A stretch of DNA of 64,000 bases from Megascapheus bottae (GCA_024803745.1 JANJXV010000020.1:20128777-20192776); one strand, 5' to 3'. Positions 35,000-47,543 are shown, numbered from the stretch's first letter. Notes: generated from the letters alone by a model not told the origin. A program made the numbers and translations.

Positions 35000-35640
35000 T
35001 TTTTGGCGCTAATCCTCAAAGAAACAACCACTCCATTAATAAGTGGGATAATGACCAATGGACATATGAAGAAATGTTCAACATCTCTGGCCATAAAATA
35101 AATACCACTCAAAACAACATGGAGGTTCTACCTTACTCCAGTTAGAATGACCATTATCAAGAAAACTAATAAAATAAAAGATACTGGTGGGGCATGGCCC
35201 AAAGGGATTGCTACTATATTGCTGGTAGTAAAATAAACTTGTTCAACCACGCTGGAAAGCAATTTAGAGGTTCTTCAACAGACTAAACATAGAGCTTCTT
35301 TAAGGCTTAGCAATCCACTTCGGAGCATTACCCAAATGACTGCAGATCAGCCTACACTAAAGCTACCAGATTTAAGCATGTTTATTCCAGCATTGTTGAT
35401 CATACAAAGATGTGGAACCAACCCGAATACCCCTTAGTGTATGAATGGATCAGGAAAATGTGATATATATGTATATATAATGGAATTTTGTACTTCCATC
35501 AAAAAGAATGACATGACCACATTCATAAGGAAATGGAAGGATGAAAAAATTATATTAAGTGAAAGAAGGCAGACCCAAAGAAATATAGGCTCTCCGGTTT
35601 CCCACACTTGTAAGATTTAAAATGTGCCTATAAATCTACA
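35000..35640 (+). mobile_element. Older L1, decayed end of ORF2
   Basis: Parallels the ORF2 end of the 58-kb copy at many points: ctccattaataagtgggata, gaagaaatgttcaacatctc, actccagttagaatgaccat, atggaatttt, attaagtgaaagaaggcaga. The reading frame is broken by stops and indels, so it is an older insertion than the 36.4-kb copy. Confidence 0.8.
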
Positions 35641-35892
35641 ACTTAATCTAATGGATAGTAAAAGACATAATTACACTTGGATATAGCACTCTAAACATTC
35701 ACTCAATGAGAATAAATGAAGATATTCTTAAGAGTAGATCACAAGGGCTGTATAGCCACATGTATATTGGCATATAAAATGATGCTTATCAAAATTAACT
35801 CGAAGAAACAAAAGATTTTTACCAAAGACTTTTTCTTTTTACCAAAATACATGACTGTGTGTATGTTTGCATGCACATGCGTGTGTGCGTGG

Positions 35893-36110
35893 GCTAGTAC
35901 TGGTCTTTCAACTGACTCTCAGCACTCTTAGCATTTTTTGGTCAAGGTTAGACCTGTTACATTAAGCCACAATTCCACATTCAGGTGTTTGGTAGTTAAT
36001 CAGAGTTAAGAGTCTCAGGACTTTCCCGTCCAAGCTGGATCACATCTGAATCCTCAGACCTCAGGTTTCTCCATGGCTAGGATTAGAGGCATGAGCCACT
36101 GTCACCTGGC
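35893..36110 (-). mobile_element. B-type dimeric SINE, diverged
   Basis: The right monomer is decayed. The left monomer reads gaatcctcagacctcaggtt, atggctaggattagaggcat and gagccactgtcacctggct. Confidence 0.8.
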
Positions 36111-36358
36111 TAATTATGTGACTTTTTATTAAGAGTTCTTTTCAAGTAAAAGTCACTTATTAATGTGAAAATGCTTTTATAGCAGCAGACTTAATAAAGA
36201 AAGACTAGGGAATTAGAGTAACCAGTCTTTTAATTTTCCAAAGTGCTAATTCCTAATATTTTTCAAGATAGTGAGTTTTTTTTTAAAGAAGTGGTAATGT
36301 TTGAAATTCAGTGTTTTTTTTTTTCTTACCTTTCCAATTCTTAAAAATAACAGTAAGA

Positions 36359-37164
36359 ACTGTTGGTGGGAGTGCAAACTTGTTCAACCACTATGGAAAG
36401 TAGTGTGGCAGTTCCTCAAAAGACTAAACATAGAACTCCCCTATGACCCAGCAATTCCACTACTTGGCATTTACCCAACCATCCAGAAACAAGGACATAC
36501 TAAATCCACTAGCACAACAATGTTCATTACAGCACTATTCACCATAGCAAAGATACGGAACCAACCTAGATGTCCCTCAGTTGATGAGTGGATCAACAAG
36601 TTGTGGTATTTGTACACAATGGAATTCTATGCTGCTGTCAGAAAGAATGACATTGCCCCATTTGTTAGGAAATGGAAAGACGTAGAAAAAATCATATTAA
36701 GTGAAGTAAGCCAGACTCAAAGGAACTTAGGCTCAATGATTTCCCTCATTTGTCATAATCAGTAGAAACCTTGGGCTCTCCTAGCAGAGATCTGCAATAC
36801 ATCAAAATCTTGATACATAAGGCCATATAATGTGAAGCTAATTGAAAGGACCTCCAGGATATTGAAACAAAAGCCATATAATGAATGATTGTTGTCCTTA
36901 ATGTACTATGTTGTCTCTCATCTCCTTTGCTGTCCCTTGGTTATCTCATATTGTTATAGTATCTCACTTTGTTATCTGATATATTGAATTTATTTGTATT
37001 TGGATATTTGAAATTTGATAAGGAAGGGGGGAAAACCAAGATGGGTGGGGGTGTGGGGAGGGAGGGAAATGGGTACCAAGACATGTAAAAGGGTATCAAT
37101 GTATGTGAATTAATGCACCTTCTATCTGGCAAATATCATGTAACCCTTTTACTAATTAAAATAA
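36359..37164 (+). mobile_element. 5'-truncated L1 (family I) with an exact target-site duplication
   Basis: An 806-bp insertion bounded by the exact 16-bp duplication aaaaataacagtaaga (36343-36358 and 37165-37180). It contains the last 135 or so codons of ORF2 in an open frame, ending at TAG 36763-36765, then a 399-bp 3'UTR with a G-rich purine tract (gggtgggggtgtggggaggg, near 37044) and an A-rich tail. Confidence 0.97.
36361..36765 (+). pseudogene. L1 ORF2p C-terminal fragment (family I)
   Basis: Starts within the C-terminal Cys/His motif (CWWECKLVQPLW is retained; the first two cysteines are lost by truncation) and runs through PLLGIYP, MFITALFTIAKIRNQPRCPS and WYLYTMEFYAAVRKNDIAPF to the end MISLICHNQ. 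Endonuclease and reverse transcriptase are absent, so it cannot act. The open frame indicates a fairly recent insertion. An in-frame ATG just upstream of the insertion makes a spurious 154-codon ORF. Confidence 0.95.
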
Positions 37165-37180
37165 AAAAATAACAGTAAGA

Positions 37181-38546
37181 GGCACTTGGTGATAACTCAG
37201 GTACTTGAAAATATATTCCCATTTTAAGTAATATGTCATCTTGTTCTATTGCAATTCACAAAGAATTCTGAATCTTGAGAAATTGGGTACAAATTTGAAA
37301 ATTCAAGAAGGATAAAAAAACCTGATTTCCACAAAAATAAACTTATCTTGTCTGACACCTAAATTCAAATAATAAATTATTAAGTAATATGAAGGACAGA
37401 TTACAAATCACTTCAGTGTTGACTTTAAGAAGCCTACAATAAAGCCTTTCTTTTAAATCAGGTCCTAAAGCAAATGTGTAAAAGCTATGACATTGATAGG
37501 ACTTGATTCATTATTACCCTTTTCTATTTGTCTCTGATTTTGCACTACAAAAGTATTTTCTTACATGTATGTCTTGCTCTGAAATCATCATTTGCAGATT
37601 TAATGACAAAGATTCATCTTTATTTACTACTGAGAACACAATTTCAAAGGTAGTAAGACTTACTATCCCCCTCCCTCACTACTTTATTTTCTTTCTAAGT
37701 CCTCATCACTTGAAAAATTAAAAGGAATTCAAAGAGAGATGTTTAGCCATTACTGAACATTTGTGAAAACATCCAGGTTTCTCTTGCTGTGATATTTGCA
37801 AAAACTTTTCTTTGTGTCTGCCCTCTCCTTCAGGTCTACTCTTACTGACCACCTACAGGAAAAGTTGGGTAAGAGAGCACTGTTTGCTGGGGTGGACGGG
37901 AACAAGTGTGACACTCTCTACAGAGAGGGGAAGGCAGATGAATACACAGATCAAGCTGCTCACTCACTCAGCCATCTTTCTAGCCTAGATTTATGTGACT
38001 CTTATTTAATTCTTTGCCACCTGGTAAGAACAAATTATGTTCTACTTAGAGGTGATTCTTTTCCCAATTGTAGGTGCGCTTTTTTAAGTAGAGGGAAAAA
38101 TGGAGAGGAAATTATGTAATAACATTTCTCTTAAAGTTCTCTTTAAAATACAAGTAAGGAAAATACATTTAAAAATGCTTGAATAAAAAATGCACAAAAG
38201 AAAAGCCATTTCAAAAGTGGGTCATATGATTGATGAGCCACTTTGATTCTCCTACCTTTTCATGGCTTATGAAACAAAGATTTGATCAAACTGTTTGTTT
38301 TTTTTTTCTAAAAATACTTTCTATTTAATCAACCAAAAAATTACATAAGTTGTAGAGTACAGCATTAAACACCTTCTCTTAATCATATGCCCAAATATGC
38401 TTTCCAAAAATTAAAAAAAATAGGGAAGCTATGATGATAAATCTAAAAGTTATAAAAAGCAAGTAGACAACCTTCATTTATACATTTTCCAGTCTCACTA
38501 ATTGGCACAATTTCAAATATTACAAATGTCAATGGGAAAGAGTTCT
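37181..38546. other. Intronic sequence with a cryptic exon-like segment (37834-37868)
   Basis: Mostly unique AT-rich sequence. At 37834-37868 a strong pyrimidine tract plus AG (ctgccctctccttcag) is followed 35 bp later by a good donor (gtaagagag). No coding similarity is recognised. Confidence 0.4.
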
Positions 38547-38745
38547 GGTAGGCAGTAGTGGCTCACACCTATAATTATAGCTCCTCAGGAGACTAAGATC
38601 TGAGGACTGTGGTTCAGAGCCATGCCAGGAAGAAAAGTCCACAAGACTCCTATCTCCAAGTAATCACCAGAAAGCTACAAGTAGGGAGGTAGCTTAATAG
38701 GTAGAGAGACAGCCTGGAGTGAAAAAGCCAACCATGAACATGAAG
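38547..38745 (+). mobile_element. B-type dimeric SINE
   Basis: aggcagtagtggctcacacc, taagatctgaggactgtggt, ctatctccaagtaatcacca; the right half is decayed (gacagcctggagtgaaaaag). A long (CA)n follows. Confidence 0.85.
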
Positions 38746-38771
38746 CTCTGCTTTCTAAATATAATATTACC

Positions 38772-38774
38772 ACA

Positions 38775-38836
<62 letters not shown>
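38772..38836. repeat. (CA)n microsatellite, long
   Basis: About 30 CA units with one early interruption, 3' of the B-type SINE at 38547-38745. A second short CA tract lies at 38900-38921 and a GA tract at about 38998-39015. Confidence 0.97.
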
Positions 38837-38838
<2 letters not shown>

Positions 38839-39360
38839 GAAAAGAAAATGTAAGGGAAATTTTGAAAAGAATACTAGAAGAGGAGGTAAATATAAGCATA
38901 CACACACATACACACACACACAGATAATAGATATCTCTTCATTATATCTATCTACATACACACATAATTATGCATGCCCCTCCACACATATGTATAGAAA
39001 GAGAGAGAGAGAGTAGAGAGAACCATCCATACAATAGCCTTTAGCTTTCAACAACCATGTGTACTAGGAAAAAGAAAAACCCTATTTTCATTAAAAAGAC
39101 ATGTCTTTCATAGAGCAATTAAATGTCTAGGAATATTTCTAGTTGTATACATGACAATGATTTGCTTGGTTTGATAGAAAAGAGAAAAATTATCACCTTT
39201 GCAGTAAATGAGTAAAGGTGTTAACACTTGTAAAAATATTAATAGTATGCAGTTTTCAAACATTCTTATGAAATAGTAAAATACTCATAATGATATATGC
39301 AGTGGATTCAGATATTCTTATTCACTGGAGAAGAAAAGCAACCACTAAAAAATATAAAAC

Positions 39361-39598
39361 TTGGCTACGTGTGGTGGCTCAGTAATCCTAGCTACTCAGG
39401 AGGCTCAGATCTGAGGATCGTGGTTCAAAGCCAGCCTGGGCACTAAAAAGTCCTTGAGACTCTTATCTCCAATTAATCACTAGAAAACAGGAAGTGGGGC
39501 TGTGGATCCAGGGTAGGGCGGTAGCCTTGAGCTGAAGAGCTCAAGGACAATGTCCAGGCCCAGAGTTCAAGCCCCATGACCAACAACAACAATAACAG
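39361..39598 (+). mobile_element. B-type SINE, variant B'
   Basis: ggctacgtgtggtggctcag, ctactcaggaggctcagatc, ttcaaagccagcctgggcac; the right half has the B' module (agggtagggcggtagccttg, agctgaagagctcaaggaca). The tail has CAA-type units. A 9-bp duplication aatataaaa at 39351-39359 and 39599-39607 flanks it. Confidence 0.93.
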
Positions 39599-39607
39599 AA
39601 TATAAAA

Positions 39608-40540
39608 TTCATTGGGAAAATATCAAATCTACAAATAAGTAATGACACAGACAAAACATTAGACACTACTCTACTTCCCTCTTCTATTTTTCCTCTCTGC
39701 TGAAACCCTTTCACATAACTCTGTTCAAGTCTATTCTCTTGCTGTTCATTTCTCTGCTTCTTTGATCTGAAATGAACCTTTGCACTTGATATCAGGCATG
39801 GGGGTCTGAGTTTTTAATCTTAACTAATAGTTTCTAATTGTAGTAGATTAGTACACCAATTTGATTAAAGTATAAAAGTTATAGCTCCTAAAAGTGTTCG
39901 GTAAATATTAGCTTTATTACCTTTACTTTTCAACTAAAATCTGATCCTCCTACATTACAAACATCATTATTGTGTGTCCTACCAGCTCTAAATATTAGTC
40001 AGCCTTCTCTAAATCATCTTTCTTCATTTAGAGCCAAATGTTTCTACAGCTCTGAGGGGATAGGGCAGATGGAAAGAGGCACGTTTTATAATGATCTTCA
40101 TTGAAATCCACCTATAGAATCTTCTACCATGCCCATTCTCATATACTGAATTTGAATTCATTCATCACTAACGACACAAATCATCTTTTCAAATCCACCT
40201 TTGAGGATTCACTTTGAGAGTTTGTTTTAATCATCTTACTGATTTCTTGGCCTTCTAAAAATCCACTTTAGCATTTATACTATCACATTGGAAACCAGGA
40301 CTGTGGCATAAGACTTACTTTCCTATGTGCGTGCACCATCCTTCTTTATTGTAGATGATTTCCATTCTTGGATCTTTTAACATCAATTAGATATTTGGCT
40401 GTATTAATTGATGGTATTGGCTGGGATAGATATTTTTGGACTCCGATCTTAGACTTATTCCTGTCTGGGTGATAGTTGTATAAAATTAAACTACAGTATA
40501 TTTCAGCCATGACTAACATTTTATAAAAGTTAACTGAGAG
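39608..40540. other. Unique intronic sequence
   Basis: No feature recognised. Confidence 0.5.
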
Positions 40541-40726
40541 AGCTGGGAGTTTGGCCTAATGATAGAGTGCCTTCCTAGCATATATGAAGAGCCAGGTTTG
40601 ATTCCTTGGTACCATATACTTAGAAAAAGCCAGAAGTGGTGCTGTGCCTCAACTGGCAGAACTACCTTTGAGGGAAAAAAGCCCAAGGACAATGTTTAGA
40701 CATTGAGCTCAAGACCCAGGACTGGC
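40541..40726 (+). mobile_element. A-type dimeric SINE (IDL-Geo-like)
   Basis: A box-like region tggcctaatgatagagtgcc, B box-like ggtttgattcc, linker tagaaaaagccagaagtggt and terminal caagacccaggactggcaag. The repeated aactgaga flanks (about 40532 and 40736) suggest the insertion site. Confidence 0.92.
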
Positions 40727-40744
40727 AAGAAAAAAACTGAGAAA

Positions 40745-43104
40745 GGCTTTGTAGTTAAAAAAAAAATTCTATCTGGAAGATTTCTACTTTAGATAATCAC
40801 AAATTTAAAACTATAAATATACTCCTGAGAAACACAAACTTGGGGCTGAACTTAGGTGGTTGGTTTGATAATTAGGCAAAATTAATTTCCAAAAAATATA
40901 ACAAATGTATATGGAATGGCTTACAATCATTTATCATTTTTCCATAAATAATAATTCAATTTCTAAACCTTTTTTAGCAGTGCATCAAGAAGAAATTTCC
41001 TTGAGATAGCTTATTGATGGAATTGGATTTAAAAATATATTATAAACCCATTATTCTTGAAATTTAGAATTATTTTTGTATGAACTTCAGAGGTGAATTA
41101 ATGAAAACATTCCACACCAGGACATTTTATGCTTATTACTTACTGAAATGCCTCCTGGGATATTTTCCTTTCACCTCCATCAATTTTAAAATCACATTTT
41201 CATTTATCAGGTTTACATTGGCATTTAAAAAATGTTCGTATTTGTTAATGTGGGCTTTTCTATCTTAAAAATAAGTGAGGTCTTAAAGATGTTTAGATAT
41301 ATAGACATACACACAGAGTTAAGCCTCTTAAGAGCTAAGACCTATGGCAGATGGAAAAAATTGAAAACATCAGATGAGACTTCTGGCTGCTATAGCTTAG
41401 ATGAGTTTGTTTAATATAGAGCTGTGGAACTACCTAATCTTTTCGAATTTGTTATCCATTTTTCTTTGTTATCTGTCTTGGTGATGTCTCATCTCCCCAA
41501 CTGACTGCTACAGGCTAGCAATCTATAGTAAAACTCAGTCTCAATCTCAGATATAATAATAAAAATGGTGGAGGTGGGAGCTACAAGATTAATGACCCCA
41601 GCCATAATTATAACGTCCCAAACCACAGACATTATACGTGTTCTCAGAATTTACTCAGGATTGAAAGAGCCATGTTAAGACTGTGGTGTGAAAATATTAG
41701 CCTCTTTGTAAAGGAAATGTTAGTTTACTCAATTTGAGAAGTCTATTGTGTTTTGAGCACTGATAAGAACTTGAGAAGAAATGTTTTCTTCCCTAAAGGA
41801 ACTTGTAATACTTTCGTCCATCTCAGCTTCCCCATGATAATACCCAGTTTTTATTAATTTATAGAGGATCTAGGTCTATTCTTGGAGCTGTCAAGTAGAA
41901 GGTAGATGGAAGCAGAGGCTGTCCATGAAGAAAATCCTTTAACAGATTATGGGAACTTCTTTAAGTTTATGGCAGAATATAACCGATGCATTGTTCCTCA
42001 TATACTGGCTTCACTTTCAGAATAACAATTATAAATGTGAATATATTCATAACTTTCCTTCCCAACCTGCTTGAATATTATATCTGATCCTATCTCTCCA
42101 TCAGATGCTGCTGATGTGTAAATATTCTCTGTCTCTGTCTCTGTCTCTTTCTCTCTCTCCTCTGTCATGCACCAGAGGGTTGTGGGAGGAAGAGGATTTT
42201 AGGATATTACAATACACATTCAGGATTCATGATGAAAGTAGGTAGACTATTTCACCACAGAGGAAAAGAGATCAAGAAAAATACTTAAAATGATAGAGTC
42301 CCAACCACATAAAAATATACATTAAGATGGGAGAACATAGAATGGTGAAATTTTGTGATACAGAAAGGCAGGAAGAGAGCTTGACAATGCTGTGTTACAT
42401 GAAAGATTTCAGAGAAAGAGTTTATGATTGTTACTACAGGAGTTATTTGGAACCAATTTTATTGTCCATTGAGAAGAGTAAATCTCTTTTGCTTACACTC
42501 TGGAGGTAAAATCATGTTTTTCAAATGTGACACCAAACACAGACTAAATAGATGAGTGATTGCAATTCCCTAAGATCCATTAATATCTGACGGACAGCCT
42601 TATAATTGCCAGCAAGTAGTCCAAGATAATAGCCTCAGTGACATCAGAACTTCGGTCTTCACATATTCATCAACTTCATCGGCAGGCTTGTCTCACTTGC
42701 TGGAGTGCACGTTGACATATTTCCTGCTCATCCTCTCCTCCGACACATACACCATTCTGAAGTATACCCACATGTCAAGTTCCAGTACCCAAGTGAAATT
42801 CCACAAACTTGGGTATTAAGTACAATTCTTCTTGAGACTTAGGCTCTTCCAATTTTGTCAAAACCTGCAAACTCATTTGTCAAAGCCACTTGTTCTTATT
42901 TGCCAAACCTGACAGCGTTCTTAAGTCTCAGGCCTTCTGGCTTCTCTGTGGTAATTTACAGATCATTTTCAACTCTGCCGCAAACACTTCTGTTTCCAGA
43001 TCACTTGACTTATCCGAGAAATCCTCTTTTCCTACCCTCTCCATGACTTCATTCCTTTAATATTTTTATGCAGAGAGACTTTTGATGGAAAAAGGAGGGA
43101 ATAT
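40745..43104. other. Intronic sequence without recognised genes
   Basis: Contains a GTCTCT-type low-complexity stretch (42126-42163). A more complex segment at 42540-43070 has no recognised repeat or gene. Confidence 0.45.
42126..42163. repeat. CT-rich low-complexity tract
   Basis: Units of ctgtct followed by ctctct. Confidence 0.9.
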
Positions 43105-43250
43105 TGACTCATGCTTATTACATGCCAGGCATTTTACATATTCTATTCCACTTAATTATACCTAACCTCCATATAAAGTGTACTTCCTCATCTATATTTT
43201 ATTAAATAGGAAATTCAGCTCTAAGAACTTTTTAAACCATCCTCCCAATA
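43105..43250 (+). mobile_element. MIR SINE (mammalian-wide)
   Basis: Ordered matches to the MIR core: attacatgccaggcatttt, attctattccacttaattat, then a region corresponding to the tacagatgaggaaactgagg part (ataggaaattcagctctaag). Divergence is high, as expected for this ancient family. Confidence 0.75.
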
Positions 43251-43485
43251 ATTGTAAATAATGATAAGGAGGTTAGACAAAAATGATTTCAAGGCTGTCA
43301 TTTTATATTTTACCTCCAGTTAGTAAAAGCTTATATTTCCTACATTTTACCAACACTCATTTCTGTGTTACATTTATATGAACACTTCGCAATGTAGTTG
43401 ACAGTGTTGAAAATTAGCTACATACTCCATAATACATTGTCAACTTTTATCTTTTCTTATCTGGGGGCTGTAATTTCCCACCATA

Positions 43486-43714
43486 TTCTCTATTTATGAC
43501 TCTATAGACATAATGTTTTATTACACAGATTAATATGTGTCTATGACATACAAACCCTCAACCTAATTTTAATTAGATTCTAAAATCTAAGTGCCAGTGA
43601 TTGTATATAGAGATTCCCTTCTTGAATACTTGTTTGTTAAACACATCATTTGAAATATGATGTAAAAATCAATGTTAAAAAAAATCAATGTTAATAAATT
43701 CTTTAATAAAAACT
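43486..43714 (+). mobile_element. L1 3' end (family II), internal small duplication
   Basis: Plus-orientation match to the reverse complement of 55.9-56.1 kb and 47.7-47.9 kb: gactctatagacataatgtt, gacatacaaaccctcaacct, atagagattcccttcttgaa. The string aaatcaatgttaa occurs twice near the end, a local duplication. It ends at taataaattctttaataaaa. Confidence 0.88.
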
Positions 43715-43895
43715 ACCCTTAAAAAAGAAATAAATTGCAATGTTAAAATATGTTTACATTTAACTGACATGTATTTTGCCCCACTTACTGCTAAACTTTA
43801 ATAAAATATTATTAAAATAAAAGTAATTGCAAATTAGATATTAAAAATATGAGCAAAATAAATTATTTCTTATTTATATTAAAAAGGCTGAAATA

Positions 43896-44458
43896 AAAAA
43901 AATGACATCACCCCATTTGTTAGGAAATGGAAAGACTTAGAAAAAAATCATATTAAGTGAAGTAAGCCAGACTCAAAGGAACTTAGGCTCAATGGTTTCC
44001 CTCATTTGTCATAATCAGTAGAAACCTTGGGCTCTACTAGCAGAGATCTGCAATAGAGCAAAACCTTGATACATAAGGACATATAGTATGAAGCTAAGTG
44101 AAAGGACCTCCAGGATATTGAAACAAAAGCCATATAATGAAGGACTGTTGTCCTTAATGTACTATGTTGTCTCTCATCTCCTTTTCTGTCCCTTGGTTAT
44201 CTCATATTGTTACAGAATCTCACTTTGTTATCTAATATATTGAATTTATTTGTATTTGGTTATTTGAAATTTGATAGGGAAGGGGGGAAAACCAAGATGG
44301 GGGGTGGGTGGTGGGTGGGGGGGAGGGTAATGGGTACCAAGACATGTGAAAGGGTATCAATGTATGAATGTATGTGAATTAATGCACCTTCTATCTGGCA
44401 AATATCATGTAACCCTTTTATTAATTACAATAAAAAATATATTAAAAAATAATAAAAC
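43896..44458 (+). mobile_element. 5'-truncated L1 (family I) with an exact target-site duplication
   Basis: Exact 15-bp duplication aaaaaggctgaaata at 43881-43895 and 44459-44473. The insert begins in the last codons of ORF2 (the region for KNDIAPFVRKWKD) and includes the entire 3'UTR with a very G-rich tract at 44296-44332. Close in sequence to the 36.4-kb copy. Confidence 0.96.
44296..44332 (+). other. G-quadruplex-like tract in an L1 3'UTR
   Basis: Reads ggggggtgggtggtgggtg then gggggggaggg: several runs of three or more G separated by 1-4 bases, on the + strand. It corresponds to the purine-rich tract found in L1 3'UTRs and is stronger here than in the other copies of the window. Confidence 0.85.
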
Positions 44459-44473
44459 AAAAAGGCTGAAATA

Positions 44474-45140
44474 TCAATAAGGAACAAGACTCCAGATTCA
44501 CTTATGGGATACTTTCAAAATTCAAATGTATAAAATAAGACAAATAATAATGCCTGTACTATAATCATAGGATCTTTAGTTTGTTGTGCAAATTACAGGA
44601 GTATGCAAAACCACTTATTCTTCTATGTAAAAAGTGCTCAGTGAAAGTTAGATGATGTGGGAAGGGAAATAATGCTGATCATTTTGTGTGGACAGGATTA
44701 GACAGCATGATGTAAACTCTATAGCCACAACAAAAATACAAAGGCCAAAGCAGACTGAGAACAGTTACTTACTCTATCTGCGGAATAACTCAAGTTATAA
44801 CAGCAAGAGAACCCAAACTCTGCCACACCTCATGTCATGGGAATGTGAGTCTGTGTCTATAAGTCTATTTCCATTTACATGAAGTGAGAGTTAGGAATCA
44901 CAGGCATAGGAATTTAAATTAATAGTATGAACTTTTACGAGTCTTGATTGAGGGCTCAGCATTCCATCTACCAGATTATTTTAACATTTCATTGGTAATC
45001 CTTCCATGACAGCATGTGTCACCCCTTCCAGGTTTGGATCATTTGCAAATATATTAAGCATATTTCAAATATTTTACCAAATTAGTGACTAAAAGGTGAA
45101 ATACGATAGAGATTCACAGTGACTTATGGCACACACTGCT
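44474..45140. other. Unique intronic sequence
   Basis: No feature recognised. Confidence 0.5.
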
Positions 45141-45154
45141 GGCGCAATCATTCC

Positions 45155-45358
45155 TTTTTTTTTTTTTTTTTTTTTTTGCCAGTCCTGGGCTTGAGCTCAG
45201 GGCCTGAGCACTGTCCTTGGACTTTCTCAAGGCTAGAGCTCTACCACTTGAACCTCAACACCACTTCCAGATTTTTTCTATGTATGTGGTACTGAGGAAT
45301 CGAACCCGATCTTCGTAGATGCTAGGATAGCACTCTACCACTAGGCCAAACTCCTGGC
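45155..45358 (-). mobile_element. A-type dimeric SINE (IDL-Geo-like)
   Basis: A T-tract of more than 20 bases (A tail on the minus strand), then ccagtcctgggcttgagctc, ctagagctctaccacttgaa, atgtggtactgaggaatcga. Shares cctgagcactgtccttgga and ctaggccaaactcctgg with the 26.7-kb copy, marking a sub-lineage. Target-site duplication caatcattcctttt / caatcactcctttt (45145-45158 and 45363-45376), one mismatch. Confidence 0.95.
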
Positions 45359-45629
45359 ACAACAATCACTCCTTTTAGAAAATCTTGTGATATATATGCC
45401 AGTCACCTACAAATTCATATAGCCCACCGAGATTCCATCAGGTTTTCAAGGAGGAAATAATGAAAGACCTGGTCAATTCAATTTTTTTCTCTATCTAAGC
45501 ATCATTTTATAAGCTACAAACCTTCTGGAAAAAATATGACATGTAATTGGTGATATTTTTTCAATATGTATTTTCACTATAAGTATGTACTGATCTCCTG
45601 CATGCACCAGCAAAATGTCCTATTAAAAT

Positions 45630-45822
45630 ATGGAACTGGGACAGGGAGTGCAGCCTACTGATACAGTGCTTGCCTAGCATGCACAGAGCCCTGGGCTGGA
45701 TTCCTTGTACCATATACATAGAAAAATCCAGAAGTGGTGCTGTGGCTCAAATGATAGAGCACTGGCCTTGAGAAAGCTCAAGAATGATGCCCAGGTTCTG
45801 AGTTCAAGCCCCAGGACTGGCC
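45630..45822 (+). mobile_element. A-type dimeric SINE (IDL-Geo-like)
   Basis: cagtgcttgcctagcatgca, gggctggattccttgtacca, gaagtggtgctgtggctcaa and ttcaagccccaggactggcc. Both monomers are present. Confidence 0.93.
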
Positions 45823-45834
45823 AAAGTTAAACAA

Positions 45835-46930
45835 ACAAATAACGGAACTAATTGTGTTATGTTTACATGACGGAAAATATAGCCACCAAAAGAATTTTTG
45901 GAAAATGATTTGGCCAATATTTAGTGTTACAATTAACACAAAAATGCAAACCCCAAATTGCAGGTGACAAAAATATTAATTTGAAACAGTGAATGAGTAC
46001 TCCACACAAATGGAAATCATAACAAAGAAAATATTATAGATGCTGTGGTTTTTCTTCTTTTTATCTTCTTATTTTTCTGTGTTTTACATTTTTTACATTT
46101 CATCAGTTGCAGGAATTAAAACAAATGCATCTGGACTAGTTACTATTTAAGAACAATGGATTAGAAAAAATCATTGAGAGATGGCATGTAAAAACTTAGT
46201 GAGCAGGTAAACCATTTAGCCACAGGATGCCAAGAGATAGATCCAGGGAGAGAAAAGACTTCACTGGGAAGTGAACCTGTAATGCTCTACAAACAGCATG
46301 AGGGAGAAATGAGAGCTGGTAAGATAGCAGTAGATAAGTTTTTTGAACAGTACGTGAGTTTAGGGAGGAGAGAGAGAGAAATGAAAGGGCTTGAAGAACT
46401 TAGTAATTTCGGTTTTTATTTGGAAGAAATGGAAAGCAAGGATATTTGACATAATCTAAGATCACTAGGGCTATTTTGAAGTGAGTTTGTGAAGGAGCCA
46501 GGATAAAAATAAGACCACTGGTTTGGTTACCACATTGATCAAGGCAAGAAAAGGTAGTGGATTGTCTTACAAATGCTGCAGATATTGAGGTATGATTGAA
46601 TATTAGACCTAGTGACAACTGGATGTATTGATGAATTTGGATTCTGTGAAAAATAAAGGCTTGAGAAGGACTCTCAAGACATGTACTTCTGGAATGATTG
46701 CACTATTGGATGGAAGTGAAAAGAGCTTTATTAGAATAATTTTGTGTGGGGGGATTTGAAGATTCAGGACTCCATTTGAGGAATGTAAATTTTTAGGCTT
46801 GTGTTATCTATACAAATAAAGATATTTTGTGAGCCACTGAGATTGTGAGCTTGCCTTTCATGTAATCTGGGCTCTAAATACAAAATTTATAATGTGTCAG
46901 CCCTTTAGGATTGTAAATTTATGTAGACAA
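45835..46930. other. Unique intronic sequence
   Basis: No feature recognised. The ORFs present are short and composition-driven. Confidence 0.5.
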
Positions 46931-46934
46931 ACTG

Positions 46935-47060
46935 CTTGGGACAAAAACATGAGAAGGGGTAGCAATGTGTGTGAAATAATGCACCTTCTATCTGGCAAAT
47001 ATAATGTAACCCTTCTATTAATTACAATAAAAATATATGAAAAAAAGAAAAAATAAATAA
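46935..47060 (+). mobile_element. Short L1 3' end (family I)
   Basis: gggacaaaaacatgagaagg, gcaatgtgtgtgaaataatg, gcaccttctatctggcaaat and an A-rich tail. A possible duplication taaatttatg lies at 46914-46923 and 47080-47089, weakly supported. Confidence 0.85.
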
Positions 47061-47326
47061 TTCCTGCATCAACAAAAAATAAATTTATGGAACCTCAAAA
47101 AATTCATGGGATAATTACTATACATAATTGAACAGGTTGCAGATTCAAACCTCCAAAGGGAAACCATTTATATTGGGTTCTTGGAGCTCTTGATGATCCA
47201 GGAGGTTTCATAAAATTTATATAGCTATTATTTCTCATTGGAAGTACAGGCAGAGAAGACATCTAAATGTATTCTTTGAGTATTCTGGTAATGTCTTAAA
47301 ATTTGCTCACAATTGGAACATTTCTT

Positions 47327-47543
47327 TTTTACATATATTTTTATTGTAATAAATAGAAGGGTTGCATTATGTTCACCAGATAGAAGGTACATTACTTCAC
47401 ATACATTGATACCCTTTCTCATGTCTTGGTCCCCATTTCCCTCCCCCCACCCTGCCCCTCATCTTGTTTTCCCTCCTTCCCTATCCAATTTCAAATAACC
47501 AAATACGCATATATACAATATATCAGATAACAAGGTGAAATAC
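47327..47543 (-). mobile_element. 5'-truncated L1 3' end (family I)
   Basis: 217 bp of 3'UTR in minus orientation (tttattgtaataaatagaag, accagatagaaggtacatta, ccctccccccaccctgcccc). Exact 13-bp target-site duplication tggaacatttctt at 47314-47326 and 47544-47556. Confidence 0.96.

Noticed and set aside
36301..36765. 154-codon ORF as a novel protein
   Set aside because: It is the L1 ORF2 end plus a few codons of flanking DNA upstream of the target-site duplication.
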